This document shows, piece after piece, positions 8,449 to 18,100 of a DNA stretch of 64,000 nucleotides; within the stretch, counting starts at the first letter, position 1; the number at the start of each line of letters is the position of its first letter. A program made the translations under genes and the position numbers. Origin of the DNA: Pararhodobacter marinus (lineage in GTDB: Bacteria > Pseudomonadota > Alphaproteobacteria > Rhodobacterales > Rhodobacteraceae); assembly GCF_003122215.1 (NCBI RefSeq), contig NZ_QEYD01000010.1:147312-211311 (forward strand), in the 5' to 3' direction. The notes beneath the pieces are model-generated. The model was not told the origin of the DNA. It did not search any database and was given only the letters and a program-made list of their open reading frames with translations.

Positions 8449-10473
8449 TTAGCGCGGCTGCGGGGTCTGTCTCACTGAGGGCTGCCCTACAAGGGCCAGC
8501 GCCCGGATCGGCGAGCCGGTTCCGCCTTCGATCTTCAAGGGCGCTGCCATCAGGATCGCGCCCTTGGGAGGAAGCTGGTCGAGATTGCACAGGCTGGCAA
8601 GCCCGAAGCAATTGTCCCGGTGCAGGAAGTTATGCGCGGGAAAGGGCGGGCTGAAACTGGCGGCCATCCCCGCATCGGTGCCGACGCATTGCGTGCCCCA
8701 GCCGACGATGCCCTTCGACAGCAGGTAATTCATGCAATCGGCCGACGGGCCGGGCGTATGGGCGCCCCCGTGGTCCGGATCGGGGTCCATGTTGAGAAAC
8801 AGGTCGGCGTCCTGCATCCGCTTGTCCCAGTCGGTGCGCATGACGACCCATTCACCGGGTCCGATCTCGCCGTGGCTGGCCTCCCATTCCTTGACCCGCT
8901 GCGCGGTCAGCAGGAAATCGGGATCGGCGGCGGCCTCGGCGGTACAGTCGATCACGTTCACGGGCGCCATCAGCCGCTGCACATCCAGCGTGTCGGTGGC
9001 GCCGTCGGGAAGGTCCTTGCCGCTCAGCCAGTGATGCGGCGCGTCGAAATGGGTGCCGGAATGCTCGCCCAGCTCCATCCAGTTCCACGCCCAGTACGGG
9101 CCGTTCTTGTCGTATGCGCTGATCTTGTGGATCTTAACCCCGGGCGTGTTGCGCGCGAAATCCTCGGGCAGGCGCAGCAACGGGGTATCCGGACCCAGCG
9201 GCGCCGTGCAATCGACAATGCGGATGGCTCCGCTCAGCAGCGCCTGTCCGAGGCCGCGCAGATCGTCCATCGCGATATCCGCCGTCATGTCGTCCCGTGC
9301 CAGAGTGATGCCCTGCCCGGCAAAACGGGACTGACGGCGATCCATCGTGCGCCCGGTGATGTCGAACACCGTTTCGATGGCGCTTTCTTCGGTGACGATC
9401 CCGGGCGAAAGCCGCAGGATCGAATCGCGGCAATCGACCGAGTAACCCTCGACCCCCAGCGCGCCGACCACCGCCGCCGCCTCGGCCCCGGAGGGCATCT
9501 GCAGCATGACCGCCCCGCCCCGGCGCCCGGCCTCGCGCGGGGACAAGAGAGGCAAGCCCAGCGCGTCGGCCTGATCGATGATATGCTCGACCATCGCGCG
9601 ATTGCGGGCGGCAATGGCGGTCTGGTCCTGCGCGGTGAACCAGCGAAGGGCGGGCAGCGACGCGATCGCCGCGACCGATCCCGGCGTTCCGCTGTCGAAA
9701 CGCCGCATGTCCGGAGCGTACTGAAACCTGTCGAGATCCCACGAGAAGGGGTTGTTCTGGCTGAACCAGCCGCGCGCTTCGGGCTGCAGGTCGTCCAGCA
9801 GCCCCTTGTCGGCATAGAGGATCCCGGCCCCGGGTGTTCCGCAAAGCCATTTCAGGCTGGTCGAGATGACGAAATCCACGCGCGGCGCGCTGACATCAAA
9901 GGGCAAGAGCCCCGCCGCCTGGGTGATGTCCGCCACCATCAGGCTCCCCATGGCCCGCCCATGCGCGACAAGAGCGGGATAATCCATGCGCGCCGAGGCC
10001 GTCGACGTCACCCAGGTCAGCAGCGACAGCGCGACATCGCGGTCCCATTGCGCGATGAAATCTTCCGTCTCGGCCCAGAACTTGCCGTCCGAGCGCGGCA
10101 CCGTCACCAGCGTGAAGCCGATTTTCTCGGCCAGACCGGTCAGCAGGAAATGCAGGGATGGAAAGCAATCGGCGCCGACCAGTACTTTCCTGCCCTTGAG
10201 CAGACCTTCGGGCAGGGCGCGCATCAGCTTGTGCATCCCTTCGGTCACGTTGTCGACATGCGTGACCGAGCCCCTGGGCGCGCCGATCAGAGACCCCCAG
10301 GCATCCAGATACTCCTGCCGCTTCCGCATCACATACCCCCATTGCCGGTCTTCAGGTTCGGCCCAGATCGCGGCAAATTCGGCCATCGCCCGCGCGAGGT
10401 CTTCCTCCTTGCCGGGATACATCCCGATCGAATGATATAGGAAGTAGCCGGCGGCCTTGGTATTGCGGGTCAT
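8449..10473 (-). CDS. Kynureninase-like / kynurenine formamidase-like fusion
   Basis: A 674-residue two-domain enzyme. Residues 1 to about 395 are a PLP-dependent aminotransferase class V/kynureninase fold: THVDNVTEG, the cofactor aspartate in MVADITQAAG, and the Schiff-base lysine in STSLKWLCGTPGAG. Residues about 425-665 are a cyclase/kynurenine formamidase domain with the metal motif HSGTHFDAPHH. In tryptophan catabolism the two activities are consecutive (N-formylkynurenine to kynurenine to anthranilate). The ATG at 10473 has AAGGA 7 bases upstream and is preferred over a GTG six codons earlier. The true substrate is not proven. Confidence 0.75.
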   Translation of the reverse strand: MTRNTKAAGYFLYHSIGMYPGKEEDLARAMAEFAAIWAEPEDRQWGYVMRKRQEYLDAWGSLIGAPRGSVTHVDNVTEGMHKLMRALPEGLLKGRKVLVGADCFPSLHFLLTGLAEKIGFTLVTVPRSDGKFWAETEDFIAQWDRDVALSLLTWVTSTASARMDYPALVAHGRAMGSLMVADITQAAGLLPFDVSAPRVDFVISTSLKWLCGTPGAGILYADKGLLDDLQPEARGWFSQNNPFSWDLDRFQYAPDMRRFDSGTPGSVAAIASLPALRWFTAQDQTAIAARNRAMVEHIIDQADALGLPLLSPREAGRRGGAVMLQMPSGAEAAAVVGALGVEGYSVDCRDSILRLSPGIVTEESAIETVFDITGRTMDRRQSRFAGQGITLARDDMTADIAMDDLRGLGQALLSGAIRIVDCTAPLGPDTPLLRLPEDFARNTPGVKIHKISAYDKNGPYWAWNWMELGEHSGTHFDAPHHWLSGKDLPDGATDTLDVQRLMAPVNVIDCTAEAAADPDFLLTAQRVKEWEASHGEIGPGEWVVMRTDWDKRMQDADLFLNMDPDPDHGGAHTPGPSADCMNYLLSKGIVGWGTQCVGTDAGMAASFSPPFPAHNFLHRDNCFGLASLCNLDQLPPKGAILMAAPLKIEGGTGSPIRALALVGQPSVRQTPQPR

Positions 10474-10566
10474 GCCCTGTCCTTTTGTCACGGTGCCCGC
10501 TTCGGGCCGTCGTCTCGCAGCCGACCGGAAGTTCCCGTGCCGTGGCGGTTGCGACTTATGCTCGCG

Positions 10567-10594
10567 AAACTACGAAACAGTATTCTTTTGTCAA
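10567..10594 (-). promoter_or_regulatory. Promoter and candidate GntR operator of the fusion gene
   Basis: On the minus strand TTGACA (10589-10594) and TAGTTT (10567-10572) are 16 bases apart and form a plausible -35/-10 pair. The spacer contains AAGAATACTGTT (10576-10587), which recurs exactly at 18191-18202 in front of the Dpp-type operon. An operator between -35 and -10 would suit repression by the adjacent GntR regulator. Inference from sequence only. Confidence 0.55.
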
Positions 10595-10661
10595 CGCGAA
10601 TCGGGGTGAATCTTTGGATCCATGGCACATAATCGTTGATTAATCTGCGATAAATGCCTGG

Positions 10662-10692
10662 TTGTGCATGGGACTTGCGAATAATAGTATAC
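10662..10692 (+). promoter_or_regulatory. Promoter and operator variant of the gntR gene
   Basis: TTGTGC (10662-10667), a 17-base spacer and TAGTAT (10685-10690) make a plausible promoter for the regulator. AATAGTATAC (10683-10692), a close variant of AACAGTATTC, covers the -10, which would allow autoregulation. Confidence 0.45.
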
Positions 10693-10728
10693 GATTTAAC
10701 CGCCGCCCTGAGACAGGAAAGCCCCGGA

Positions 10729-11388
10729 ATGTCCCGAACCAGTCACCGTCAGCGCATCCACGATACCATTCGGTCCCGCATTCTCAGGGCCGAGATCGGC
10801 CCCGAAGACCGCCTGGTCGATACCGTCATCGCCACAGAGATGGGCGTCTCGCGAATGCCCGTGCGCGAAGCGCTCATGCAACTGGTCAGCGAAGGGTATC
10901 TCGAAGGCACCTCGCGCGGATTTTCTCTGCCGAGCCTCTCGCACGAGCGGGTGCTCGACATCTATCTCCTGCGCCGTCTGCTCGAGCCGCACGCCGCCGC
11001 CTGCGCCGCCCAGTCGCGCAGCGAAGAGGCGCTGGCGAAGATGAAAGAGGCGGTCGCGGCCTCGGCCGCGACGCTGGAAACGGGCGAGTTCGAGCCGTTC
11101 CTGCGCGCCTCGGAACTCTATCGCAACACGTGGCTGGCCGAAGTGCCGAACCCCGAGTTGCGCGCGGCGATCCACCGGCTGTCGGGGCAGGTGCAGACCG
11201 TGCGCCTGCTCACCATGCGCGACCCCGATGCGCATCGCGCCGTCATCGCGGGACAAAAGGCGCTTCTGGACGCCATCATCCGCAAGGACGCGCTGGAAGC
11301 CGCGAACTGCACCCTGCGCTATGTCTTTGCGGGCGAAGCCAGCTACCGGGCGCAGAATATCGACAACAAGAGCCACGATCAGGGGTGA
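10729..11388 (+). CDS. GntR family (FCD-type) transcriptional regulator
   Basis: Regulator of 219 residues: an N-terminal winged helix (residues 5-70; HDTIRSRILRAEIGPEDRLV, GVSRMPVREALMQLVSEGYL) and an all-helical FCD ligand domain (about 80-205). The ATG at 10729 has AGGAAA upstream and starts just before the HTH; longer frames add no domain. It is divergent from the fusion gene and its 3' end overlaps the convergent M20 peptidase by 10 bases. Probable local repressor of the surrounding operons. Confidence 0.88.
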   Translation: MSRTSHRQRIHDTIRSRILRAEIGPEDRLVDTVIATEMGVSRMPVREALMQLVSEGYLEGTSRGFSLPSLSHERVLDIYLLRRLLEPHAAACAAQSRSEEALAKMKEAVAASAATLETGEFEPFLRASELYRNTWLAEVPNPELRAAIHRLSGQVQTVRLLTMRDPDAHRAVIAGQKALLDAIIRKDALEAANCTLRYVFAGEASYRAQNIDNKSHDQG

Positions 11389-12773
11389 CCCGCCTGGCCA
11401 AGATCCCAGAAGATCCCGGCCATCAGCGCCAGCCCCTCGCGCACGATGGAAAGCGGCAGGTGCTCGTCCGCGCCGTGCTGGCGGCAACCGGGATAGGAAT
11501 GCGGCACCCAGATGGTCGGCAGGCCCAGCGTATCGGTAAACAGCGCATTGGGCAGTGAGCCGCCGAGATTGGGCAGGATCACCGGCGCCCGCCCCGCGGT
11601 CTGCTCCATCGACGCCGCGATGAAGCGCACCCAGGGCCCGTCCAGGTCCGAACGGCTGGCCGGGAAGCCAGGCGTATCGTCCATCACCACGCGCACCCGG
11701 CCATGGCCGGCGGCATCCAGCGCCTCTTGAATCGCAGGCTTCACGCGGGACTGGTCAACGCCGACCGGATGGCGCAGCTGCAATCGCGCGCGGGCCGTCG
11801 GAGGGATCGCGTAGAGCGGGTTGGCGATGTTGCCGACCTCGATCTCCATCACTTCCAGCGTCGACCACGCATAGACCCGCTCGGGCTGCGACAGGCCCGG
11901 CGCCCCCCACCACGGGTCCAGATCCGGGTCGCCCGGCGCGGTCTGGATGACGAAATCCTTCAGCGCGGCGCGGACATTGGCGGGAATCGTTCCGGGGGTC
12001 AGCTCGGGCACAAGGCATTCGCCCTTGGGCCCGATCAGCGCGGTGATGGCATGGGCCAGCTCGACGCCCGGATTGGCCAGAAGCCCGCCCCAATTGCCCG
12101 AATGGTGATAGCCCTCACGCGCGATCAGCTCCAGATGGATGTCGATCCCCCCGCGCGAGCCCAGAAAGATCGTCGGATCCTTCAGTGTCATGCGCGGTCC
12201 GTCCGAGGCGATCAGCAGATCGGCGGCCAGATCGGCGCGATAGGTGTCGCAGATCGCATCCAGCCCGGGCGAGCCCGATTCCTCGCCCATCTCGACAAGG
12301 TATTTCAGGTTGAAGCCCAGCGCGCCACGGGTTTCCAGCACCGCCTCCAGCGCGGCAAGATTGACCGAATGCTGCCCCTTGTTGTCCGCCGTGCCGCGCC
12401 CGTACCAGCGGCCGTCGCGCTCGGTCATGTCGAAGGGCGACAGGCCGGGCGACCATTGTTCGGGAATGCCGGTCACGACGTCGCCATGCGCATACATCAA
12501 CACCGTGGGACGCGCCGGGTCCTCGATCCGCTCGGCCAGCAGGAAAGGACCGGGCGCCGCGTCATGCGGCAACAGGCGGCAGGTGAAGCCTAGCCTTTCG
12601 TAAAGCGGGATCATCTCGGCCGTCTGATAGGCCTCGATTTCCGCTTTCCGGTCGGGATTGCGCGATTCCGTGGGCATCGCCACCCGGCGGCGCAGGTCGG
12701 CCTCGAAGCGACCGGACTCCAAAGACGCCAGAGCGTTGGCAATGGCGGTGTCGCGGGTTCGGATGTCAGGCAT
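11379..12773 (-). CDS. M20 family metallopeptidase
   Basis: Zinc hydrolase of 464 residues with all M20 landmarks in order: metal histidine in MYAHGDVV, bridging aspartate in RGTADNKGQ, catalytic glutamates in VEMGEESGSP, and a C-terminal histidine in CRQHGADEH. A dimerisation domain is inserted in the middle. No signal peptide, so cytoplasmic. Its start overlaps the Dpp-type ATPase stop by 8 bases, so it belongs to the transport operon and probably hydrolyses the imported peptide or N-acyl compound. Confidence 0.9.
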   Translation of the reverse strand: MPDIRTRDTAIANALASLESGRFEADLRRRVAMPTESRNPDRKAEIEAYQTAEMIPLYERLGFTCRLLPHDAAPGPFLLAERIEDPARPTVLMYAHGDVVTGIPEQWSPGLSPFDMTERDGRWYGRGTADNKGQHSVNLAALEAVLETRGALGFNLKYLVEMGEESGSPGLDAICDTYRADLAADLLIASDGPRMTLKDPTIFLGSRGGIDIHLELIAREGYHHSGNWGGLLANPGVELAHAITALIGPKGECLVPELTPGTIPANVRAALKDFVIQTAPGDPDLDPWWGAPGLSQPERVYAWSTLEVMEIEVGNIANPLYAIPPTARARLQLRHPVGVDQSRVKPAIQEALDAAGHGRVRVVMDDTPGFPASRSDLDGPWVRFIAASMEQTAGRAPVILPNLGGSLPNALFTDTLGLPTIWVPHSYPGCRQHGADEHLPLSIVREGLALMAGIFWDLGQAGHP

Positions 12774-13737
12774 GGGCGGTCTCGGTTTCGGTCAGAAGGC
12801 AGGAGGCGCCGCCGGTCGTGGCCGTCACCGGCGCCGGGACGCGGGTGCGGCAGGCCTCGAAGGCCAGCGGGCAGCGGGGATGAAACGTGCAACCCGGTGC
12901 GGGATGCAGCGGGTCCGGGAAACCGGCGCCCAGCGCCAGATCCGGCACCCCCTGCCCCGGCGCGACGGTCAGCACCGAATCCAGCAGGGCGCGCGTATAG
13001 GGATGTTGTGGCGCGTCGAAGATCCGGTCGGTCGTGTTCATCTCGATCACCCGGCCAAGATACATCACCGCCACGCGGTCGGCGATATGTTCGACAACCG
13101 ACAGGTTGTGCGAGATGAAAACGTAGGTGAGGTTGAACTCGGCCTTCAGCTCCATCAGCAGGTTCAGGATCTGGCTCTGGACCGAGGCATCAAGCGCCGA
13201 GGTCGGTTCGTCGCAGATCACCAGATCTGGTCGCATGACTAGAGCGCGGGCGATAGCCACGCGCTGACGCTGACCACCTGACAGCTCTTTCGGATAGCGG
13301 TCGGCAAAGCGCGCGGGCAGGCCCACCCGGTCCATCATCGCGCGCGCGGTTCTTTCCTGCTCGGCGCGCGAACCGAGACCGTGAACCCGCAGGGGGACGC
13401 TGACGATATCCAGGATCGTCTTGCGCGGATTGAGCGATGAAAACGGGTCCTGAAACACCGGCTGAACCCGGCGGGCGAAAGCCGCGCGGCTGGTCTGCGC
13501 CATGGGCTTGCCGTCGAAGATCACCGCGCCTTCGGACGGCGGCAGCAGGTTCAGCAACATCTGTGCCAGCGTGGATTTGCCACAGCCGGATTCACCGACG
13601 ATGCCCAGGGTTTCGCCGCGATGGACCCGCAGATCGACACCGTTCACGGCGTTCAGCGTTGCCTTGGGTTTGAACACGCCCTGGCTCACCGTGAAACGGC
13701 GGTGCAGATCGACGGTTTCCAGGATCGGCTGGCTCAT
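12766..13737 (-). CDS. Oligo/dipeptide ABC transporter ATPase (DppF-like)
   Basis: ATPase of 323 residues. Walker [10 protein letters not shown] near residue 50, signature ELSGGQRQR, Walker [13 protein letters not shown], and the C-terminal oligopeptide-transporter tail with PGCTFHPRCPLAFEAC, whose cysteines may hold an iron-sulfur cluster as known in DppD. The ATG at 13737 overlaps the partner ATPase stop by 4 bases. It works with the DppD-like subunit below. Confidence 0.92.
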   Translation of the reverse strand: MSQPILETVDLHRRFTVSQGVFKPKATLNAVNGVDLRVHRGETLGIVGESGCGKSTLAQMLLNLLPPSEGAVIFDGKPMAQTSRAAFARRVQPVFQDPFSSLNPRKTILDIVSVPLRVHGLGSRAEQERTARAMMDRVGLPARFADRYPKELSGGQRQRVAIARALVMRPDLVICDEPTSALDASVQSQILNLLMELKAEFNLTYVFISHNLSVVEHIADRVAVMYLGRVIEMNTTDRIFDAPQHPYTRALLDSVLTVAPGQGVPDLALGAGFPDPLHPAPGCTFHPRCPLAFEACRTRVPAPVTATTGGASCLLTETETAHA

Positions 13738-14708
13738 GTCGTGCCCTCCTGAAGCGTGGTTTCGTGCAGGCAGACCCATTGATGACTGCCCGTGCCATGG
13801 GTGGGAATGACGCCTTCGCAGCCCGCTGTCGCCAGCGCGCAGCGGGTTCGAAAGGCACAGCCGCGAACATCGCCGATCATCGCCGGCACGACGCCCGGGA
13901 TCGTCCCCAGCATCGCGCCCCGCTCGGTCTTGCCGGGCTGGGGAATGCAATCGATCAGCGCGCGGGTATAGGGGTGGCGGGGATTGTCGAAAATCTCGGC
14001 CACATTGCCTTCCTCGACGCGGGTGCCCGCATACATCACGACCACCCGGTCGGCGATCCGCGACACGAGGCCCAGATCATGCGTGATGAAAATGATGGCG
14101 ATGCCCAGCCGTTTCTGCAGATCGCGCAACAGCCGCAGGATCTGCGCCTGTATCGTCACATCCAGCGCCGTCGTCGGCTCGTCCGCGATCAGCAGTTTCG
14201 GCGAGGTCATCAGCGCCATCGCGATCATCACGCGCTGACGCAGCCCGCCCGACAATTGGTGCGGATATTGCCCCAGCCGCTTTTCGGGCGAGGCGATGCC
14301 GACTTCGTTCAGCATCTCGATGGCGCGGGCCCGCGCGGCGGCCGGCGTGGCGCCGCTATGGTGAATATAGGCCTCGGTCATCTGGTCGCCGATCGGAAAG
14401 GCCGGGTTCAGCGCGGTCATCGGCTCTTGAAAGATCATCGCCATCTGGTTGCCGCGGACGGCGCGGATGCCGCCGGGACGGGTCAGATCCGTCTCACCCA
14501 TGGTCATCCCTGCGACCGAGCGGCGGGCGATGCGTGGCAGCAGGTCCATGATCGCCAGCGAGGTCATCGATTTCCCGCAGCCGGATTCACCGACGATGCA
14601 CAGCGTCTCGCCCTCGGCCACGCAGAAGGACAGATCACGCACCGCATGAAGCGCCGTTGCCCCCCGGCCGAAATCCACGCTCAGCTTGTCCACGGTCAGA
14701 AGCGTCAT
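13734..14708 (-). CDS. Oligo/dipeptide ABC transporter ATPase (DppD-like)
   Basis: Second ATPase, 324 residues. Walker [10 protein letters not shown], signature [10 protein letters not shown], Walker [13 protein letters not shown], and a cysteine-containing tail [16 protein letters not shown]. Start taken at 14708, two bases after the permease stop; the frame continues upstream through the permease but only as a shadow. Forms the heterodimeric motor with the DppF-like subunit. Confidence 0.92.
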   Translation of the reverse strand: MTLLTVDKLSVDFGRGATALHAVRDLSFCVAEGETLCIVGESGCGKSMTSLAIMDLLPRIARRSVAGMTMGETDLTRPGGIRAVRGNQMAMIFQEPMTALNPAFPIGDQMTEAYIHHSGATPAAARARAIEMLNEVGIASPEKRLGQYPHQLSGGLRQRVMIAMALMTSPKLLIADEPTTALDVTIQAQILRLLRDLQKRLGIAIIFITHDLGLVSRIADRVVVMYAGTRVEEGNVAEIFDNPRHPYTRALIDCIPQPGKTERGAMLGTIPGVVPAMIGDVRGCAFRTRCALATAGCEGVIPTHGTGSHQWVCLHETTLQEGTT

Positions 14709-14710
14709 GC

Positions 14711-15589
14711 TCAGCCCCTCCGGTCGGGCGAGATGAGGTCGCGCAGACCGTCCCCCGCCATGTTGATGGCAAAGACCAGCGTGGCCAGGGCGAGCCCCGG
14801 AATCGCGATCAGCCAGAACGAGAAGAACATGTAGGCCTTGGCTTCCGAGATCATCAGACCCCAGCTGGGTGTGGGCGGCTGGACCCCGAGCCCGAGAAAC
14901 GACAACGCCGCCTCCATCAGGATGGCCGAGGCGATTTCGATCGTCGCGATGACGATCAGTTGCGGCGTCAGGTTGGGCAGAACCTCGCGCGTGAGGATGT
15001 AGAAGGTCGAGGCCCCCGCCGCCTGCGCCGAACGGATGTAATCCAGCCGCGCGATCTGCGCGGTCGTGGCGCGGATGACCACGGCGAAGCGGTCCCATTT
15101 CAACAGGCCCAGCACGATCACGACGATGGTGATCGAGCCGCCGAACACCGCCACGACGGCCAGCGCCACCAGGATCACCGGCAGCGACAGGCGGATCGTG
15201 GTGACGAAGGTCACGAAACTGTCGATCCGTCCGCCGAAATAGCCGCCCAGCAGACCCAGCACGGTGCCGATCACGCCGGCGATCGATACCGCGGCAAAGC
15301 CTATGAACAGCGATACCCGCGCCCCGTAGATCAGCCGCGACAGGTAATCCCGGCCCAGCTGATCGGTGCCCAGGATATGCTCCCAGCTTCCGTTTTCATA
15401 CCAGACGGGCGGGATGGTGCGGGCGGTGATGTTCTGGGCAAGCGGGTCATGCGGTGCGATGACGGGCGCGAAGACCGCCATCAGCACGATCAGCAACACC
15501 ATGCCGCCGCCGATCACCAGCGACGGATGCTCCTTGATGCGCGACCACGAATAGCGGCCGGGCGTGGCTGGGGGAGAGAGATCAGTCAT
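14711..15589 (-). CDS. Peptide ABC transporter permease (DppC-like)
   Basis: Membrane subunit of 292 residues with an N-terminal cytoplasmic stretch, one early span (residues 25-47) and the transporter core ending in LGLGVQPPTPSWGLMI, typical of DppC/OppC. The EAA-type loop reads YIRSAQAAGASTFYILTREV. Nine bases separate it from the DppB-like gene. Partner of that gene in the channel. Confidence 0.92.
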   Translation of the reverse strand: MTDLSPPATPGRYSWSRIKEHPSLVIGGGMVLLIVLMAVFAPVIAPHDPLAQNITARTIPPVWYENGSWEHILGTDQLGRDYLSRLIYGARVSLFIGFAAVSIAGVIGTVLGLLGGYFGGRIDSFVTFVTTIRLSLPVILVALAVVAVFGGSITIVVIVLGLLKWDRFAVVIRATTAQIARLDYIRSAQAAGASTFYILTREVLPNLTPQLIVIATIEIASAILMEAALSFLGLGVQPPTPSWGLMISEAKAYMFFSFWLIAIPGLALATLVFAINMAGDGLRDLISPDRRG

Positions 15590-15598
15590 GGGAAGTCC

Positions 15599-16516
15599 TC
15601 AGCTCACGCGCAGGCGCGGATCGATCCACGCGTTGACCAGATCGGCCAGCAGCACCAGCACGACGTAGACGACGGCCAGCAGCAGCACGACGGCCTGCAA
15701 GACCGGGAAATCCCGATAGCCGATCGACTGATAGGCAAGATAGCCAAGCCCATCGAGCGCAAAGATGCTTTCGATCACCACCGAGCCGCCGATCAGCAGA
15801 CCCAGCTGCACCGCGACCAGCCCGACGACCGGAACCAGCGCGTTGCGCAGCGCGTGTTTTGTCACGACGCGGTAGCCGGGAAGCCCCTTGGCGCGCGCGG
15901 TCCGGACATAGTCATTGCCCAGCGCGTCGATCATGCCCGCGCGGACCAGCCGCATGAAGGGCGGTGTTATATAATAGCCCAGCGTCAGCGCGGGCAGCAC
16001 GAAATGCCGCCAGCTTGCATCGCCCGAGGCCGGCAGCCAGCGCAGCTTGATCGCGAAGACCATGATCAGGCACAGCGCCAGAAAGAAAGACGGCAGCGCT
16101 TGCCCCATGAGCGAGATCAGCACGCAGATCCGGTCGATCCACGTGCCCGAATACACCGCCGCCAGAACGCCCAGCGGAATGGCAAGACAAAGCGCGATGC
16201 TCAGCGACGCCAAGGCCAGGATCACGGTATTGCCGACCTTGGCCAGGATCAGATCGGCAACCGGGCTGCGGAAAAAGTACGAGGTGCCGAAATCCCCCTG
16301 CAGCACGTCCCCGAGCCACGACAGGTATTGCACCACCAGCGGACGGTCCAAACCGTATGTCTGGATGATCAGCGCGATATCCTCGGGCCGGGCGCCTTCA
16401 CCGGCCAGCGCCGAGGCGGCGTTGCCCTGCAAGCGCAGCAGGGAAAAGGCCAGGATCGAGGCAAACAGCGCAACCAGCACGGACAGGCCAAGGCGCTTGG
16501 AAAGGTAGATGAGCAT
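15599..16516 (-). CDS. Peptide ABC transporter permease (DppB-like)
   Basis: Membrane subunit of 305 residues. It opens with the usual N-terminal span (YLSKRLGLSVLVALFASILA) and carries the DppB EAA loop DYVRTARAKGLPGYRVVTKH. It follows the binding-protein gene by about 70 bases. With the DppC-like subunit it should form the peptide pore. Confidence 0.92.
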   Translation of the reverse strand: MLIYLSKRLGLSVLVALFASILAFSLLRLQGNAASALAGEGARPEDIALIIQTYGLDRPLVVQYLSWLGDVLQGDFGTSYFFRSPVADLILAKVGNTVILALASLSIALCLAIPLGVLAAVYSGTWIDRICVLISLMGQALPSFFLALCLIMVFAIKLRWLPASGDASWRHFVLPALTLGYYITPPFMRLVRAGMIDALGNDYVRTARAKGLPGYRVVTKHALRNALVPVVGLVAVQLGLLIGGSVVIESIFALDGLGYLAYQSIGYRDFPVLQAVVLLLAVVYVVLVLLADLVNAWIDPRLRVS

Positions 16517-16585
16517 GGGGGCTCCGTCGGTCGGACGTGGCGATCGCGCGGGCCGGCTGCGACACCGGCCCGCGCGGCGGGGCGA

Positions 16586-18100
16586 TTACTCCCAGCCGTA
16601 GTTCCAGAAGCGCAGGATCTCGTCGGGATAGGTCTCGTAGCGCAGCCCTTCGGCCCCCGCGTAATAGATCGGCAGCGAGAACATCGGCACCGCGTAAGCC
16701 TGATCGGCGATACGGGCCAGCGCCTGCTGGAAGAGCCCGGCGCGGATCTCGGGATCGGTGGTCTGCGCCGTCTGGTCGAGGATCGCAATCAGGTCGGGGT
16801 CCATGTTGTTGTCGTCCGGCTGGCCCCCGTAATAGACCGGGGTCGAGGCCGACAGGTCGTAGATCGAATACGATCCCCACGCCATCTGCACCAGTTCGGT
16901 CGTATGCGCCCGCATCCCGTCCCGCAGCGCTGCGGGCTGCAGGTAGTTCAGGGTCACGGTCACGCCGACCTCGCCCAGATAGTTGATGATCGCCTCGGAC
17001 AGGTTGCGGTCGCGATAGGCGGCCAGTTCGATGGTCAGCCCGTCGGCATAGCCTGCCTCGGCCAGCAATTCCCGTGCGCGCTCGGGGTCGTAGGGATAGG
17101 CGGTGATGCCCTCTTCGGTGCAGCCGAACTGGTCGATGAAGCAGACCGCGTTGATCGGCGTCGAGCCCTCACCGACAAGATTGGAAGAAATCGCTTCCTT
17201 GTCGATGGCGTAGTTCAGGGCCTGACGCACGCGCAGGTCGCGCAAAGCGGCGTTGGGGCCGGTTTCGGTGGTGTTGATCTGCAAAAAGACGATGCGCATC
17301 GTCTCGCCGCTTTCGACATTGACCGAAGGAAGCGTCCCCAGCTGATCGGCCTGATCACGCGGCAGGCCTATCAGGAAGTCAAGCTCGCCCGACAGCATCC
17401 CGGCCACCTGAGTCTGCACATCCGGCACGGTGCGGATCACGACCCGGTCCAGCGACGCGGCGCCCTTGGCATCGGTGGCGAAATAATCGGCAAAGCGGGA
17501 CAACACGATATCGCCGCCCGGGGTGTATTCCGTATACTGAAAAGGCCCGGTGCCGACCGGCAGGGGCGCATCGCTTTCGCCCACCGGGCCGGTGAAGTAT
17601 TCGGCCGGGAAGATCGCGAGCTGCGTCGACAGGAACTCCATCGCCGAAGGCGCGGGGCCGGCCGTGTGAATTAGAACCGTATACTCATCGACCTGCTCGA
17701 CACTCTCGATCCAGGACGCAACCTGTTGCGAAACGATCCGGTTGTCGGGATCGGCGACATAGCTCAGCGTGGCGACAACATCCTCGGCCTCGAAGCTGCT
17801 GCCGTCGTGGAAGCTTACCCCTTCACGCAGCGACATTTCCAACGTTGTCTCGTCAATCCACTGCCATTCCGTCGCCAGAAGCGGCGCGAACTCGCCCGTT
17901 TCCAGGTCCCGGGTCACCAGCGTATCCCAGACGTTCCGGCCCAGGATCACACCAAGGCGAAGGGTGGTGAAATACGGGTTCGGATTCTCGAGCGATTGGC
18001 CATAGGCGAAACGAACAGTATTCTCTGATTGTTGCCCATAAGTGGGAGAAGCCGCCAATAGGGCGAGACTTGTGGCGATCAGGCTGCGACGAAAAGGCAT
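16586..18100 (-). CDS. Periplasmic peptide-binding protein (SBP family 5)
   Basis: Receptor of 504 residues with a Sec signal (MPFRRSLIATSLALLAAS, cleavage after TYG). Family 5 features include SLREGVSFHDGSSFEAEDVV and RVRQALNYAIDKEAI. A strong ribosome site AAGGAG lies 9 bases before the ATG. First gene of the five-gene transporter plus M20 peptidase operon. The ligand is unknown; linkage to the kynureninase-like fusion suggests an aromatic amide or peptide, as an inference. Confidence 0.9.
   Translation of the reverse strand: MPFRRSLIATSLALLAASPTYGQQSENTVRFAYGQSLENPNPYFTTLRLGVILGRNVWDTLVTRDLETGEFAPLLATEWQWIDETTLEMSLREGVSFHDGSSFEAEDVVATLSYVADPDNRIVSQQVASWIESVEQVDEYTVLIHTAGPAPSAMEFLSTQLAIFPAEYFTGPVGESDAPLPVGTGPFQYTEYTPGGDIVLSRFADYFATDAKGAASLDRVVIRTVPDVQTQVAGMLSGELDFLIGLPRDQADQLGTLPSVNVESGETMRIVFLQINTTETGPNAALRDLRVRQALNYAIDKEAISSNLVGEGSTPINAVCFIDQFGCTEEGITAYPYDPERARELLAEAGYADGLTIELAAYRDRNLSEAIINYLGEVGVTVTLNYLQPAALRDGMRAHTTELVQMAWGSYSIYDLSASTPVYYGGQPDDNNMDPDLIAILDQTAQTTDPEIRAGLFQQALARIADQAYAVPMFSLPIYYAGAEGLRYETYPDEILRFWNYGWE

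Noticed and set aside
14657..17674. A 1005-codon open frame on the plus strand
   Set aside because: It is antisense to the peptide transporter genes; the composition (Arg, Gln, His-rich) and lack of domains show it to be a high-GC shadow.
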